DNA of 64,000 bases, taken from the NCBI GenBank assembly GCA_002354035.1, contig DEKU01000052.1:22694-86693 (forward strand), in the 5' to 3' direction. The notes under the pieces are model-generated. The model saw only the letters and a program-made list of their open reading frames with translations. It was not told the DNA's origin and did not search any database. This document shows positions 44,956 to 56,175 of the stretch, one piece after another. Source of the stretch: Bacteroidales bacterium UBA2714 (GTDB lineage Bacteria; Bacteroidota; Bacteroidia; Bacteroidales; P3). The first letter of the stretch is position 1; each line of letters opens with the position of its first letter. Made by a program: the position numbers and the translations under genes.

Positions 44956-45012
44956 TGACAGAATGTCGCACTGTGCGGGGGTATGGGGGGTGGGATGGGT
45001 GACAATTTGTCG
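44956..45012. promoter_or_regulatory. Two TGACA-N3-TGTCG dyads upstream of clpB
   Basis: TGACAGAATGTCG (44956-44968) and TGACAATTTGTCG (45000-45012) share ten of their thirteen positions and lie 44 bp apart, about four helical turns. They are 127 nt or more before clpB. They could be a heat-shock operator pair or an alternative promoter. Confidence 0.45.
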
Positions 45013-45138
45013 GTCAAGGGGGTGTGGTGCGGATGTTGCAGGTTGGGTGATGTGCGGTTGTACTGCCAGTGAGTTGCAAAAGCCCTTGCTCGGCACAATG
45101 GCACAACGGATCAATAGCGAAATATAAAAAAGATAGAT

Positions 45139-47733
45139 ATGAACATCAACAATTTTACAATCAAAGCACAGGAGGCCGTTCAGAAAGCCCAGGAGATAGC
45201 CATGGGGCGTCAGCACCAGGCCATTGAGACTGCCCATCTGATGAAGGGTATGCTGAGTGTGGACGAGAATGTGACTCCTTTCCTGCTGAAGAAGCTGGAG
45301 GTGAATGTGCCGAGGCTGACGCAGCAGGTGGACGGGCTGCTGGACCGCCTGCCCCGTGTGAGCGGCGGCAGCCAGTATTTAAGCAGCGACGCCAACCAGG
45401 CGCTGGTGAAGGCTTCGCAGCTGGCCACGGAGATGGGAGATGAGTTTGTGAGCATCGAGCATCTGCTGCTGGGGCTGCTGGCCGGACGCGACGAGCTGGC
45501 CCGGACGCTGAAGGATGCCGGTGTGAGCGAGCGCGGGCTGAAGGCCGCCATAGCCGACCTGCGCAAAGGCAGCAAGGTGGGCAGCCAGAGCGCCGAGGAG
45601 GGCTACAACGCCCTGAACAAGTACGCCAAGAACTTGAACCAGCTGGCCCAGGCCGGCAAGCTGGACCCTGTGATTGGTCGTGACGAGGAGATACGCCGTG
45701 TGCTGCAAATTCTGAGCCGCCGCACCAAGAACAATCCTATCCTGATTGGTGAGCCCGGCGTGGGCAAGACGGCCATAGCCGAGGGCTTGGCACACAGAAT
45801 TGTGAGCGGCGATGTACCCGAGAATTTGAAAAGCAAGACCATCTACAGTCTGGACATGGGCGCGTTGATTGCTGGCGCAAAGTACAAGGGTGAGTTTGAG
45901 GAGAGGCTGAAGAGTGTGATTCGCGAAATCAACGAGGCCGATGGTGAGATTATCCTCTTTATCGATGAGATTCACACCCTGGTGGGCGCCGGCGGCGGCG
46001 AGGGGGCAATGGATGCGGCCAACATCCTGAAACCCGCTCTGGCCCGTGGCGAGTTGAGGGCTATCGGCGCCACAACCCTGGCCGAGTATCAGAAGTACTT
46101 CGAGAAAGACAAGGCTCTGGAGCGCCGTTTCCAGAGTGTGTTGATTGACGAGCCTGATGTGAACGACACAATCAGTATTCTGCGTGGCTTGAAAGAGCGC
46201 TACGAGGTGCACCACAAGGTGCGTATCAAGGACGAGGCCATCATTGCCGCAGCAGAGCTGAGCAACCGGTATATCAGCGACCGTTTCCTGCCCGACAAGG
46301 CTATCGACCTGATTGACGAGGCGGCGGCCAAGCTGCGACTGGAGATTGACTCGGTGCCTGAAGAGCTGGATGAGATTGAACGCCGCATACGTCAGCTGGA
46401 GATTGAGCGCGAGGCTATTAAACGCGAGAACGACAGCGACAAGCTGGCTCAGCTGGGCAAGGAGATAGCCGACCTGAGCGAGCAGCGCAACCAGATGAAA
46501 GCCCGTTGGCAGAGCGAGAAGAGCATCGTGGAAAACATTCAGGCCGAGGTGAAGAACATCGAGAGCTTCAAGTTTGAAGCTGAGCAGGCCGAGCGTTCGG
46601 GCGACTATGGCAAGGTGGCCGAGCTGCGCTACGGACGCATCAAGGAGGCTGAGAAGCATGTGGCCGACTTGAAGCAGCAGCTGAAAGAGATGCAGGCCGA
46701 CAATGCCATGATAAATGAGGAGGTGGACTCGGAGCAGATTGCCGAGGTGGTGTCGAAGTGGACGGGAATACCTGTCACCCGTATGCTGCAAAGCGAGCGC
46801 GAAAGGCTGCTGCATCTGGAGGATGAGCTGCACAAGCGTGTGGTGGGTCAGGACGAGGCCATCAGCACTATTGCCAATGCCATACGCCGCAGCCGCACCG
46901 GATTGAGCGATGGACGCCGACCGATAGGCAGTTTCTTGTTCCTCGGCACGACGGGTGTGGGTAAAACGGAGCTGGCACGAGCTTTGGCCGAGGTGATGTT
47001 CGACGATGAGGACATGATGGTGAGGATTGATATGAGCGAGTATCAGGAGCGGCACAGCGTGTCGAGACTGATCGGAGCGCCTCCGGGATATGTGGGATAT
47101 GACGAGAGTGGCCAGCTGACGGAAGCCGTGCGGCGGAAACCTTACAGCATCGTGCTGTTCGATGAGATTGAGAAGGCACATCCCGATGTGTTCAACACAT
47201 TGTTGCAGGTGCTGGAGGACGGACGGCTGACGGACAACAAGGGCCGGACCGCCGACTTCAAGAACACGGTGATTATCATGACCTCGAACATGGGGAGCGA
47301 TGTGATACGTGAACGGCTGGAGGGCAGCTCGATGAGCGAGTATGACTTGGAGGAAACCAAGAAGGCTGTGCTGGAGTTGCTGAAACAGCAGGTGAGACCG
47401 GAGTTCCTGAACCGTATTGACGAGATTGTGATGTTCCGCCCGCTGACGAGAAGCCAGATCCGCGAGGTAGTGAAGATTCAGCTGAACAACGCTGCCAAGA
47501 TGCTGGAGAAGAACGAGATTCTGATTTCGGCCACGGACGAGGCCATCGACCACTTGGCCAAGATTGGGTATGACCCGGCCATGGGCGCCCGCCCGGTGAA
47601 GCGTGTCATTCAGCGTGAGATTCTGAACGAGCTGTCGCGGCAGATTCTGGAGGAGAAAATCAAGACGAACGACACGATTATCATCGATGTGATAGATGAT
47701 CAGTTTGTCTTCTACAACCCTAAAAACAAGTAA
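45139..47733 (+). CDS. clpB: ATP-dependent chaperone ClpB
   Basis: An 864-residue Hsp100 disaggregase. The N-terminal Clp domain (about 1-145) precedes nucleotide-binding domain 1 with GEPGVGKT (about 208), the long M-domain coiled coil (about 410-520) and nucleotide-binding domain 2 with GTTGVGKT (about 606). A C-terminal domain closes the protein. The M domain and length separate it from ClpA/ClpC. It works with DnaK to rescue aggregated protein. Followed by a strong terminator at 47755. Confidence 0.95.
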   Translation: MNINNFTIKAQEAVQKAQEIAMGRQHQAIETAHLMKGMLSVDENVTPFLLKKLEVNVPRLTQQVDGLLDRLPRVSGGSQYLSSDANQALVKASQLATEMGDEFVSIEHLLLGLLAGRDELARTLKDAGVSERGLKAAIADLRKGSKVGSQSAEEGYNALNKYAKNLNQLAQAGKLDPVIGRDEEIRRVLQILSRRTKNNPILIGEPGVGKTAIAEGLAHRIVSGDVPENLKSKTIYSLDMGALIAGAKYKGEFEERLKSVIREINEADGEIILFIDEIHTLVGAGGGEGAMDAANILKPALARGELRAIGATTLAEYQKYFEKDKALERRFQSVLIDEPDVNDTISILRGLKERYEVHHKVRIKDEAIIAAAELSNRYISDRFLPDKAIDLIDEAAAKLRLEIDSVPEELDEIERRIRQLEIEREAIKRENDSDKLAQLGKEIADLSEQRNQMKARWQSEKSIVENIQAEVKNIESFKFEAEQAERSGDYGKVAELRYGRIKEAEKHVADLKQQLKEMQADNAMINEEVDSEQIAEVVSKWTGIPVTRMLQSERERLLHLEDELHKRVVGQDEAISTIANAIRRSRTGLSDGRRPIGSFLFLGTTGVGKTELARALAEVMFDDEDMMVRIDMSEYQERHSVSRLIGAPPGYVGYDESGQLTEAVRRKPYSIVLFDEIEKAHPDVFNTLLQVLEDGRLTDNKGRTADFKNTVIIMTSNMGSDVIRERLEGSSMSEYDLEETKKAVLELLKQQVRPEFLNRIDEIVMFRPLTRSQIREVVKIQLNNAAKMLEKNEILISATDEAIDHLAKIGYDPAMGARPVKRVIQREILNELSRQILEEKIKTNDTIIIDVIDDQFVFYNPKNK

Positions 47734-47754
47734 AACCGGTTGTGCGGTTAGTAT

Positions 47755-47793
47755 GAAAAAAGTAGAGGCCCTCTGGGTCTCTACTTTTTTTTT
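47755..47793. terminator. Bidirectional terminator between clpB and ftsH
   Basis: AAAAAGTAGAG-GCC...GG-TCTCTACTTTTTTTTT: A-run, stem and T-run work on both strands between convergent genes. Confidence 0.85.
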
Positions 47794-47892
47794 GTGTTAT
47801 TGTCGGGCTGCGTTTGCCAGCGGCGGGGTGGGGCAGGGGGTTACAGTTTTGCGGTTGCGAGGGTGTAGGTGTTGAGCCCTGCCGTGGTGAGG

Positions 47893-49808
<1,916 letters not shown>

Positions 49809-49812
<4 letters not shown>

Positions 49813-50594
49813 AGTGAGGGGATTTGTGTTTGGTCTGAAAGGTCGTGCAGGGTTAATTGTCCGTCGGCAAAAACGGCGTAGTTGCGATGCAGTAGCCAGT
49901 CGCCGACATTGACGTAGGCGGCGGTGGCCCCGTTGGCAGCGGTGATTTGTTTTTGAAGGGGAGTGTGTCGATGGCCGAAGACACAGAAGTCGATGGGCTG
50001 AAGGAGAAGCTGCTGTTTGCAGTAGAGGACGATTCCTTCGCGGTCGTCGCCTTGGTATTCGAGCACTTGGGGTTTGCGTTGAAGACGTGTGCTGCGCTTT
50101 TTCTGGCTCCAGCCAGAAGCGATGCCAAAGGTCATCCATTCGGGCAGGAGGGAGAAGAGTTTTTGATTGATGCGGTTGCGGAAAATCCAGCGCAGGCAGT
50201 CGTAGGTCTTGTCGAGATGGCCCAGCCCATCGCCGTGGCCGATGAGAAAATGTTTGCCATCAATGAGCATGAGCTCGGGGTCGTTGTGCATAATGATGTT
50301 CATCTCGTCTTTCAGGTAGTCGAACATCCACATGTCGTGATTGCCGACAAAGTAGTGGAGCTCAATATGGCTGTCGGCCAGTTGGGCCATACGCCCCAAA
50401 AGGCGCGTGTAGCCCTTAGGGACCACATGACGGTAGGTGAACCAGAAGTCGAACATGTCGCCCAGGAAGATGATGCGGGCGGCGTCCTGACTTATGCGGT
50501 CCAGCAGAAGGCAGAGTTCTTTTTCGCGTTGGAGGGTGTCGGCACCAGCCCCGAGATGGGCATCGGTGATGAAGTAGGTGCTTTTATTGGGCAT
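49809..50594 (-). CDS. lpxH: UDP-2,3-diacylglucosamine pyrophosphatase
   Basis: A 261-residue calcineurin-type phosphoesterase of lipid A synthesis that hydrolyses UDP-2,3-diacylglucosamine to lipid X and UMP. Metal ligands: DAH at 11-13, GDMFDFW, GNHD, the HGDG segment and GHRH near the C-terminus. Length and motif spacing match LpxH. It overlaps ftsH by 4 nt at one end and the DUF4369 lipoprotein gene by 11 nt at the other. Confidence 0.9.
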
Positions 50595-51327
50595 ACTGGA
50601 ATCGGGTGCGTTCCACCTGGTTTTTGAAACTGAGGGTGTGGGGGTTGTCGGGCATGTCCTGTTGCAGACCCTCGAGGACGGCCTCGTAGAACTCGAAGCT
50701 GTCGGCCGGGTTGACGAGCGGCCGGTTGTTGAAGGGTTTGTAGAGGGCTATGAGGGTGACAAGTGAGCCCAGGTTGTCCTGGATGAAGTTGACGATATAT
50801 TTCTGTTGGTCGGCGAAGGCGTCGAGGTAGAGGGAGTCGGTGACCTGTCGTGCAACGGCGTAGTCGGCCTCGGTGATTTGTCCTTCGGCAAGGAGTTGCT
50901 GGTTGTGCTGGTCGGTGGCCACGATGTCGCTGAGTGTGCGGCTGCCATGGTTGGTGTAGTCTTGCAGCTGCCACAGGAGTTGTGATTCGGGACCGCCTTG
51001 CAGATGATAGGTGGTGGAGAGGGAGTCGTAATTTCCTTCGATGGTGATGGTTTCGCCCATGTCGGGAAGCAGGACGACATAGTCGGCATCGGTCACATGC
51101 ACATTGTAGAACGTTTTGTAGGGCATGGCGTAACGGAACTTGAAGTGCCCTTTGCTGTCCAGCGTAATGGAGTCGATGAAAAGGCGTGCATCAGGGGTCA
51201 TCTCTTCGATATAAATCACTTTCCCTGCACCATTGTCGAGGGTGCCTTGGATGATGATGTCGTTTTTGTTGCCGCACGACGCCATAAAAAGAACGGCAAG
51301 AAGGGACAGGAGTTTGACTTTCTTCAT
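50584..51327 (-). CDS. DUF4369 domain lipoprotein
   Basis: A 247-residue lipoprotein (lipobox FMASC, Cys18). The N-terminal beta domain (IIIQGTLDNGAGKVIYIEEM, then DSITLDSKGHFKFRY) is the DUF4369 signature, often attached to thiol-disulfide AhpC/TSA-type domains. Here the C-terminal redox domain is absent; the rest is helical. Function unknown. It overlaps lpxH by 11 nt. Confidence 0.8.
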   Translation of the reverse strand: MKKVKLLSLLAVLFMASCGNKNDIIIQGTLDNGAGKVIYIEEMTPDARLFIDSITLDSKGHFKFRYAMPYKTFYNVHVTDADYVVLLPDMGETITIEGNYDSLSTTYHLQGGPESQLLWQLQDYTNHGSRTLSDIVATDQHNQQLLAEGQITEADYAVARQVTDSLYLDAFADQQKYIVNFIQDNLGSLVTLIALYKPFNNRPLVNPADSFEFYEAVLEGLQQDMPDNPHTLSFKNQVERTRFQYAQ

Positions 51328-51394
51328 GGATGGATGGTTTGATGGATTTGTTTGGATGTGATGATTAAGAGGTGTGAGGGGGTGGTGATGGCTG

Positions 51395-52324
51395 TCAACT
51401 GTTGTGCCGATTCAGCAGGAGGTCGGCAACGGTTAGGGCTGCCATGCTTTCCACTATGACGGGAAGGCGGGAACTGTGGTCGGTGTCGTGGCGGCCATGG
51501 GGGACGATATTCACCAGCGAACCGTCGTTTTGGCGACAAATCATGCCGTGGGGTTGGGTGACCGGGGGGTGGAATCCCACATGAAACACTACGGGCATTC
51601 CGTTGCTGATGCCACCTTGAATGCCTCCACAATGGTTTGTTTTCGTCAGCGTGGGGCCTTCGCCATGGTCTATCCATTGGTCGGGAAATGCGTCGCCGGG
51701 CAGTTTCCAGCTGTCGGGTTCCTGGCCTGTGGCAAAGGAGACAGCCGACGGGATAGACAAGGCGGCATAGGCCAGCCGTGCATTGAGGCGGTCGAAGACG
51801 GGATTGCCCACTCCGGCCGGGAGGCCGTCGATGCGGCAGGTGATGAGATATCCCTCGTGGTGGGTATGGATTGTGATGCCTTGTTGCCCCAACCATGTTC
51901 TGGCTATTGTTCCGCCCACCACGCGGGCTGCCGTCTCACGGCCCGAAGCTCTGCCGCCGCCCCGGTGGTCGCGCCGCCCGTAGCGCTGCTCGTAGGTATA
52001 GTCGGCATGGCCGGGTCGGCAATTGTGCTGAAGCAAGGAATAGTCGCTGGAGCGGCAGTCGTCGTTGTGTATGGTGAAGGCTATGGGGGTTCCGAGAGTC
52101 TGGCCCTCAAAAATGCCGCTGAGCCATTCCACCCTGTCCGTCTCCCGCCGGGCGGTGGTGAGGGGCGACGGGGTGTCGCCTTCGCGACGACGGCGCAATT
52201 CGGAATCAATCAAGTCGTAGTCAATGGCAAGACCGGCTGGACAACCATCGATGATGCCGCCCAAGGCTGTGCCGTGGGACTCGCCGAAGGTTGTCAGCCG
52301 GAATATAGTGCCAAAGGTATTCAC
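51395..52324 (-). CDS. aroC: Chorismate synthase, compact form
   Basis: A 309-residue protein that turns 5-enolpyruvylshikimate 3-phosphate into chorismate with reduced FMN. GESHG near 14-18, RRREGDTPSPL and DHRGGGRASGRET are intact, and the closing PHGRHDTDHSSR is recognisable. Usual chorismate synthases are about 350-370 residues. About 50 residues between LGQQGITIHTHHEGY and GLPAGVGNPVF are missing, the segment that normally contains the GDxxGG stretch. The start is GTG directly after the in-frame TAA of the FKBP gene. Confidence 0.82.
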   Translation of the reverse strand: MNTFGTIFRLTTFGESHGTALGGIIDGCPAGLAIDYDLIDSELRRRREGDTPSPLTTARRETDRVEWLSGIFEGQTLGTPIAFTIHNDDCRSSDYSLLQHNCRPGHADYTYEQRYGRRDHRGGGRASGRETAARVVGGTIARTWLGQQGITIHTHHEGYLITCRIDGLPAGVGNPVFDRLNARLAYAALSIPSAVSFATGQEPDSWKLPGDAFPDQWIDHGEGPTLTKTNHCGGIQGGISNGMPVVFHVGFHPPVTQPHGMICRQNDGSLVNIVPHGRHDTDHSSRLPVIVESMAALTVADLLLNRHNS

Positions 52325-53206
52325 TTATCGCTGAATTACCTGAATGCCGTTGTTGGAGTTGCCGCCAGGGAGAATGTCAAGCAGCTCGACTTCGAAAATC
52401 AATGTCGAACCCGGCGGTATGGAACCCATGGGCTGTTCGCCATAGGCGAGGTTGTAAGGAATGTAGAAAGTGTATTTTGAGCCGACGGTCATCAGTTGCA
52501 GACCTTCCGTCCATCCGGGGATGACTTGGTTGAGGAAGAACTCGGCGGGCTGGCCGCGCTCCACACTGCTGTCAAACACTTTGCCGTCCAGCAGTTTGCC
52601 TGTATAGTGGACTTTCACCTTGTCTGTGGCCTTGGGCTTCTTGCCGTTGCCTTTTTTCTCAATCATATACTGTAGACCGCTCTTGGTCTGATAGACCGAT
52701 TTGTTTTCAGCGTTCTTGGTCAGGAATTGTTTGCCTGCTGCTATGTTGTCGTCTTTCCCTGCCATCAATTTCTCGTGCTCTTCACGCTGACGTCTCTCAA
52801 ACTCCTGTTGGAAACGGTTCAGGAGTGGGCGCATCGTTGCTTCGTCCCATCTGTTCTGACCTTTGTAGCAATCAATCATTGATTGGCCAGCGGCCTCACC
52901 GTTGATGCCGAGGTTCTGCTGCAGCCAGTTCTGGTAGATGTCTTTTCCGATGGCATAAGAAGCCGAATCGTTGAACGACTTCAGCACAATAGGCTTGTAC
53001 ATGTCATTCATTCTCTGCTGTTCCTGATAAGCAGCCAAGGTCTCGTCGAGTGTTTTCTTGGTGGCCTCATAGGCATCAGCCTTTTGTTTCAGCATGTTGT
53101 AGTCTGCCTCACTCATAGTTACCTTGCCTCTTTTGATTTTCACCTCCTGGGCAGTGGCCATGGCTCCCACGGTCAATACTGCCAAAAGAATCAGTACTTT
53201 TTTCAT
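52325..53206 (-). CDS. FKBP-type peptidyl-prolyl cis-trans isomerase
   Basis: A 293-residue exported isomerase with a signal peptide (about 1-19, ATAQ). An N-terminal helical dimerisation region (about 20-165; SMIDCYKGQNRWDEATMRPL) is followed by the FKBP domain (about 175-280; DKVKVHYTGKLLDGKVFDSS, VERGQPAEFFLNQVIPGWTE). The Mip/FkpA arrangement indicates a periplasmic folding helper for outer-membrane proteins. The stop is directly followed by the GTG of aroC in the same frame. Confidence 0.9.
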   Translation of the reverse strand: MKKVLILLAVLTVGAMATAQEVKIKRGKVTMSEADYNMLKQKADAYEATKKTLDETLAAYQEQQRMNDMYKPIVLKSFNDSASYAIGKDIYQNWLQQNLGINGEAAGQSMIDCYKGQNRWDEATMRPLLNRFQQEFERRQREEHEKLMAGKDDNIAAGKQFLTKNAENKSVYQTKSGLQYMIEKKGNGKKPKATDKVKVHYTGKLLDGKVFDSSVERGQPAEFFLNQVIPGWTEGLQLMTVGSKYTFYIPYNLAYGEQPMGSIPPGSTLIFEVELLDILPGGNSNNGIQVIQR

Positions 53207-53256
53207 TTCTTACTGTGTTTTATTAATGAATAATATATGTCTCGACCGATACATGA

Positions 53257-53299
53257 AACATTAATGTCACCCGGTTTGGCGCCGGCTGACATTAATGTT
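53257..53299. terminator. Inverted repeat after buk
   Basis: AACATTAATGTCA pairs with TGACATTAATGTT, with a nested CCGG/CCGG around the loop. It lies just past the buk stop in the minus direction, before the FKBP gene. No T-run follows. Confidence 0.5.
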
Positions 53300-53323
53300 G
53301 GTAGAACAAGGCTGTGCCCGTGT

Positions 53324-54415
53324 TTATTTATACTCTTTGGGTTCCACGCCGTCCAGAATCTCCTTGCCGCAGATGGCCAGGGCCAGCATTTCGTTCTCGC
53401 CCTTGTACACCTTCACGGGAGCAATCCAGCTGACGCGATCCGTAATCATCTGCATCCAGGGTTTACTGTATGCAATGCCACCCGTCAAGAGGATAGCGTC
53501 CACTTTACCATTCACCACTGCAGCCAGGCGGCTGATCTCGAGCGAAACCTGATAGCAGAAGGCATCAACCAGCAGCTGGCACTTCTTGTCGCCGGCCAGA
53601 GCTTTTTTCTCCACTTCGTAGGCATCGTTGGTGCCCAGATAAGCCACAAAACCTCCCTCGGCGGTGACAATCTTCTTCAACTGAGCCTCGGTATACTTGC
53701 CGCTGCAAGCCACCTCAATCAGTTTGCTGGCGTTGATGCTGCCGCAGCGGGTGGGGGAGAAGGGTCCCAGTCCGCACAACGCACGGTTCACCTCCACACA
53801 ACGGCCGTGCTCATGGATACCCACGCTCACACCGCCGCCCATGTGGGCAATGATGAGGTTCAGGTCCTCATAGTGCTTGCCCAGCTCGCGGGCATAGAGT
53901 TTAGCAGTCATCTTCTGGTTCAGGCAGTGCCAAATCACGCCCTCGTGCGAGGGGTCGAGGTCGAAAATAGGATGGCCCGTGATTTTGGCATAGTCCGGAC
54001 GCTCGTCCACAATGCCGGGGTCGGCAATGTAAGCGCAGGGCAGCCCAATCTCGTTGGCGATAGAGTCGCTGATAAGTGCGCCCAGATTGCAGGCGTGCTT
54101 GCCCTGTATGCCGTCGTGGCACTCCTTCTTCATCAGGTCGTTCACGCGGTAGACACCGCTCTCGCACGGGCGGGTCAGGCCGCCACGGCCCATCACCACA
54201 GCTATCTCGTCTGTTCCGATATTGTGGCGTTTCAGCATGTCGAGTATGGCACCCTTGCGATAGTCAAACTGGTCTGCTACTTCGCTGAATTTCTGTATCT
54301 CCTCAATAGGATGTGACAAGTTTTCAGTAAACACTTCCGTTTCCCCTTCGTAGATGGCAGCCTTGGTCGAGGTTGCGCCGGGGTTAATCACTAAGGTGTA
54401 TTTCTTTGTGCTCAT
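53324..54415 (-). CDS. buk: Butyrate kinase
   Basis: A 363-residue ASKHA-family kinase that turns butyryl phosphate and ADP into butyrate and ATP (or the reverse). INPGATSTKAAIYEG at the N-terminus, GRGGLTRPCESGVYRV, LIIAHMGGGVSVGIHEHG, SKLIEVACSGK and ILLTGGIAYS are its signatures. They distinguish it from acetate kinase, which has NCGSSSLK instead. Monocistronic with its own promoter. With kdd and kamA in the window it fits a lysine-to-butyrate energy route. No ptb gene is seen. Confidence 0.92.
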   Translation of the reverse strand: MSTKKYTLVINPGATSTKAAIYEGETEVFTENLSHPIEEIQKFSEVADQFDYRKGAILDMLKRHNIGTDEIAVVMGRGGLTRPCESGVYRVNDLMKKECHDGIQGKHACNLGALISDSIANEIGLPCAYIADPGIVDERPDYAKITGHPIFDLDPSHEGVIWHCLNQKMTAKLYARELGKHYEDLNLIIAHMGGGVSVGIHEHGRCVEVNRALCGLGPFSPTRCGSINASKLIEVACSGKYTEAQLKKIVTAEGGFVAYLGTNDAYEVEKKALAGDKKCQLLVDAFCYQVSLEISRLAAVVNGKVDAILLTGGIAYSKPWMQMITDRVSWIAPVKVYKGENEMLALAICGKEILDGVEPKEYK

Positions 54416-54492
54416 AAGTATAATACAAATTTTGTTTTCGATACTTTTTTATTCATTACCATGTGTGCCAAATGGCATCACACTTCAATTTG

Positions 54493-54500
54493 CAAAGATA
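54493..54500 (-). promoter_or_regulatory. -7 promoter element TATCTTTG for buk
   Basis: The minus strand reads TATCTTTGCA, about 78 nt before the ATG. Confidence 0.65.
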
Positions 54501-54558
54501 GAAAAAAATATTGATTTATTGCATTTCGGTGTGGTATTTTAACAATAAATCTTTCCTC

Positions 54559-55506
54559 CTAATTATGTTTGCTGCGTTTCAATAGGTATGGAAGCAACAC
54601 TTGCTCCATCCCGAGCCCCACATCTATCGGCTGGTAATCAATGCGATATTGTATGGCATGCTTTTTCAGGTCTGATGTCTGTCGGTGCATAATGTCCCTA
54701 TAGTGGGCCACCACCTCCGAGGGCATCACTTTCAAGTGTCGGCCGCTCTCCAGATCGATAAATTCAGTCGGGCGGTTGGCAAAATCAAACTCCACCTCCT
54801 GGGCATGATGAAGCGTATGGAACAAAAGCACCTCATGCTTGCAGTGGCGCAAATGCCGCAGGGCATCCATCAAGGGGTCGTGGTCCTCGGGCTTGACAAG
54901 GGCGTCGGTAAAAATCACCACCATCGACCGCCGGTGCAGCCTCTCGGCCGTCAGGTGCAAGGCTTCCGTTATCTGGGTCCGGCGGTTCGTCTCCCCCTTC
55001 CCGGACACAGTCCCCTTCCCCTTCTCAACAGGCTGCAACTCGGCCTCCAGCAACTTCAATATATATTGTTGAAACGCACGGCTGCTGCGGCAGTCAGTCT
55101 GCAAGTCAATCCCCTCGCTCACCAGCGACAGCCCGAAAGCGTCGCGCTGCCTCACCAGCAGCTCCGACAACACGGCGGCCGCATAGCACGCAAACGTAAG
55201 CTTGTTCGGATGCCGCATATCCCCCTGCCCCTCGGTGGGCAGAAGCATCGACCCGCTATGGTCAATCACCAGCTGGCACCGCAGATTGGTCTCCTCCTCA
55301 AAACGCTTCACAAACAGCTTGTCCGTCCGTCCATAAAGCTTCCAGTCTATATTCCGCGTCGACTCACCCGGCGAATACTGCCGATGCTCGGCAAATTCGA
55401 CCGAAAAACCATGAAAAGGACTCCTGTGCAAGCCAGTGATGAATCCCTCCACCGTCTGGCGTGCATAGAAGTCCAGCGACTTGTATCTTTCTAAATCCTC
55501 GAACAA
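54559..55506 (-). CDS. DUF58 domain protein (MoxR-associated type)
   Basis: A 315-residue protein. FSVEFAEHRQYSPGESTRNI followed by DWKLYGRTDKLFVKRFEEET is the DUF58 signature. A von Willebrand A-like region with DHSGSM (MIDAS-type DxSxS) follows. Such proteins usually act with a MoxR ATPase in metal insertion or stress responses, but no MoxR gene lies nearby. The start is TTG at 55506, 6 nt after the trxA stop. No ATG is suitable. Confidence 0.83.
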   Translation of the reverse strand: MFEDLERYKSLDFYARQTVEGFITGLHRSPFHGFSVEFAEHRQYSPGESTRNIDWKLYGRTDKLFVKRFEEETNLRCQLVIDHSGSMLLPTEGQGDMRHPNKLTFACYAAAVLSELLVRQRDAFGLSLVSEGIDLQTDCRSSRAFQQYILKLLEAELQPVEKGKGTVSGKGETNRRTQITEALHLTAERLHRRSMVVIFTDALVKPEDHDPLMDALRHLRHCKHEVLLFHTLHHAQEVEFDFANRPTEFIDLESGRHLKVMPSEVVAHYRDIMHRQTSDLKKHAIQYRIDYQPIDVGLGMEQVLLPYLLKRSKHN

Positions 55507-55512
55507 TGTCTT

Positions 55513-55827
55513 TTACAGCAGAGCGTCAATCTTGTCGGTAAGGGTCTTCTTCTGCACAGCCCCCACACTCTTGTCCTTCAGTTCACCGTTCTGGAAGAAC
55601 AGCACTGTAGGCACATTGCGGATGCGGAACCGGGCAGTGATGCTCGGACACTGGTCCACATCGGCCTTGCCCACGGCTGCGCGGCCGGCATAGTCGTTGG
55701 CTATCTCTTCCACCACCGGGGCGAGAGCCTTGCACGGTCCACACCACGTGGCACCGAAGTCAACCATTACTACGGCATTGCTCTTCAATACTTCGTCAAA
55801 ATTCTGTTCTGTGATAGTGATTTCCAT
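55513..55827 (-). CDS. trxA: Thioredoxin
   Basis: A 104-residue thioredoxin with WCGPC (VDFGATWCGPCKALAPVVEE) and the cis-proline region RNVPTVLFFQNGE. It reduces disulfides in the cytoplasm. The ATG at 55827 gives the usual length, and the promoter lies immediately upstream. It heads a two-gene operon with the DUF58 gene. Confidence 0.95.
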   Translation of the reverse strand: MEITITEQNFDEVLKSNAVVMVDFGATWCGPCKALAPVVEEIANDYAGRAAVGKADVDQCPSITARFRIRNVPTVLFFQNGELKDKSVGAVQKKTLTDKIDALL

Positions 55828-55863
55828 AAAAATAATTGTGTTTGTTGTGTTACTTTGATGCTG

Positions 55864-55871
55864 CAAAAATA
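55864..55871 (-). promoter_or_regulatory. -7 promoter element TATTTTTG for trxA
   Basis: The minus strand reads TATTTTTGCA, 37 nt before the ATG. Confidence 0.65.
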
Positions 55872-56040
55872 CAAAAAAAAAACATTCCACACCCTTTTTC
55901 TTCCTCAAAAATTTTTTTTCAACAACATCCCTCCGGTTAATTTTTTTTCCATCAACATGTTGTATGTGAATAACTATTTTCGCGCCTCCCGCGGTTCGTA
56001 AAAAAACCATTTTTTATTTTGCCGAACTCAAAAATATGTG

Positions 56041-56048
56041 TAACTTTG
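56041..56048 (+). promoter_or_regulatory. -7 promoter element TAACTTTG
   Basis: TAACTTTGCA, 127 nt before the lytic transglycosylase ATG. The divergent gap to trxA also contains the small palindrome CAACATGTTG. Confidence 0.55.
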
Positions 56049-56175
56049 CACTCTCTTTGAAATAAAAACATATAAACAACGGCCTTTTCGACATGCTGAG
56101 TGATAGCCTTTTCGCACCCCAGACATCCTCGTCGGGCCCAGTCAAACCCCAAACGGAGCAACCCCATTCAAGCCG

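Noticed and set aside
45379..47553. Minus-strand frame opposite clpB
   Set aside because: clpB covers it completely with strong conservation. The frame has no promoter or protein family.
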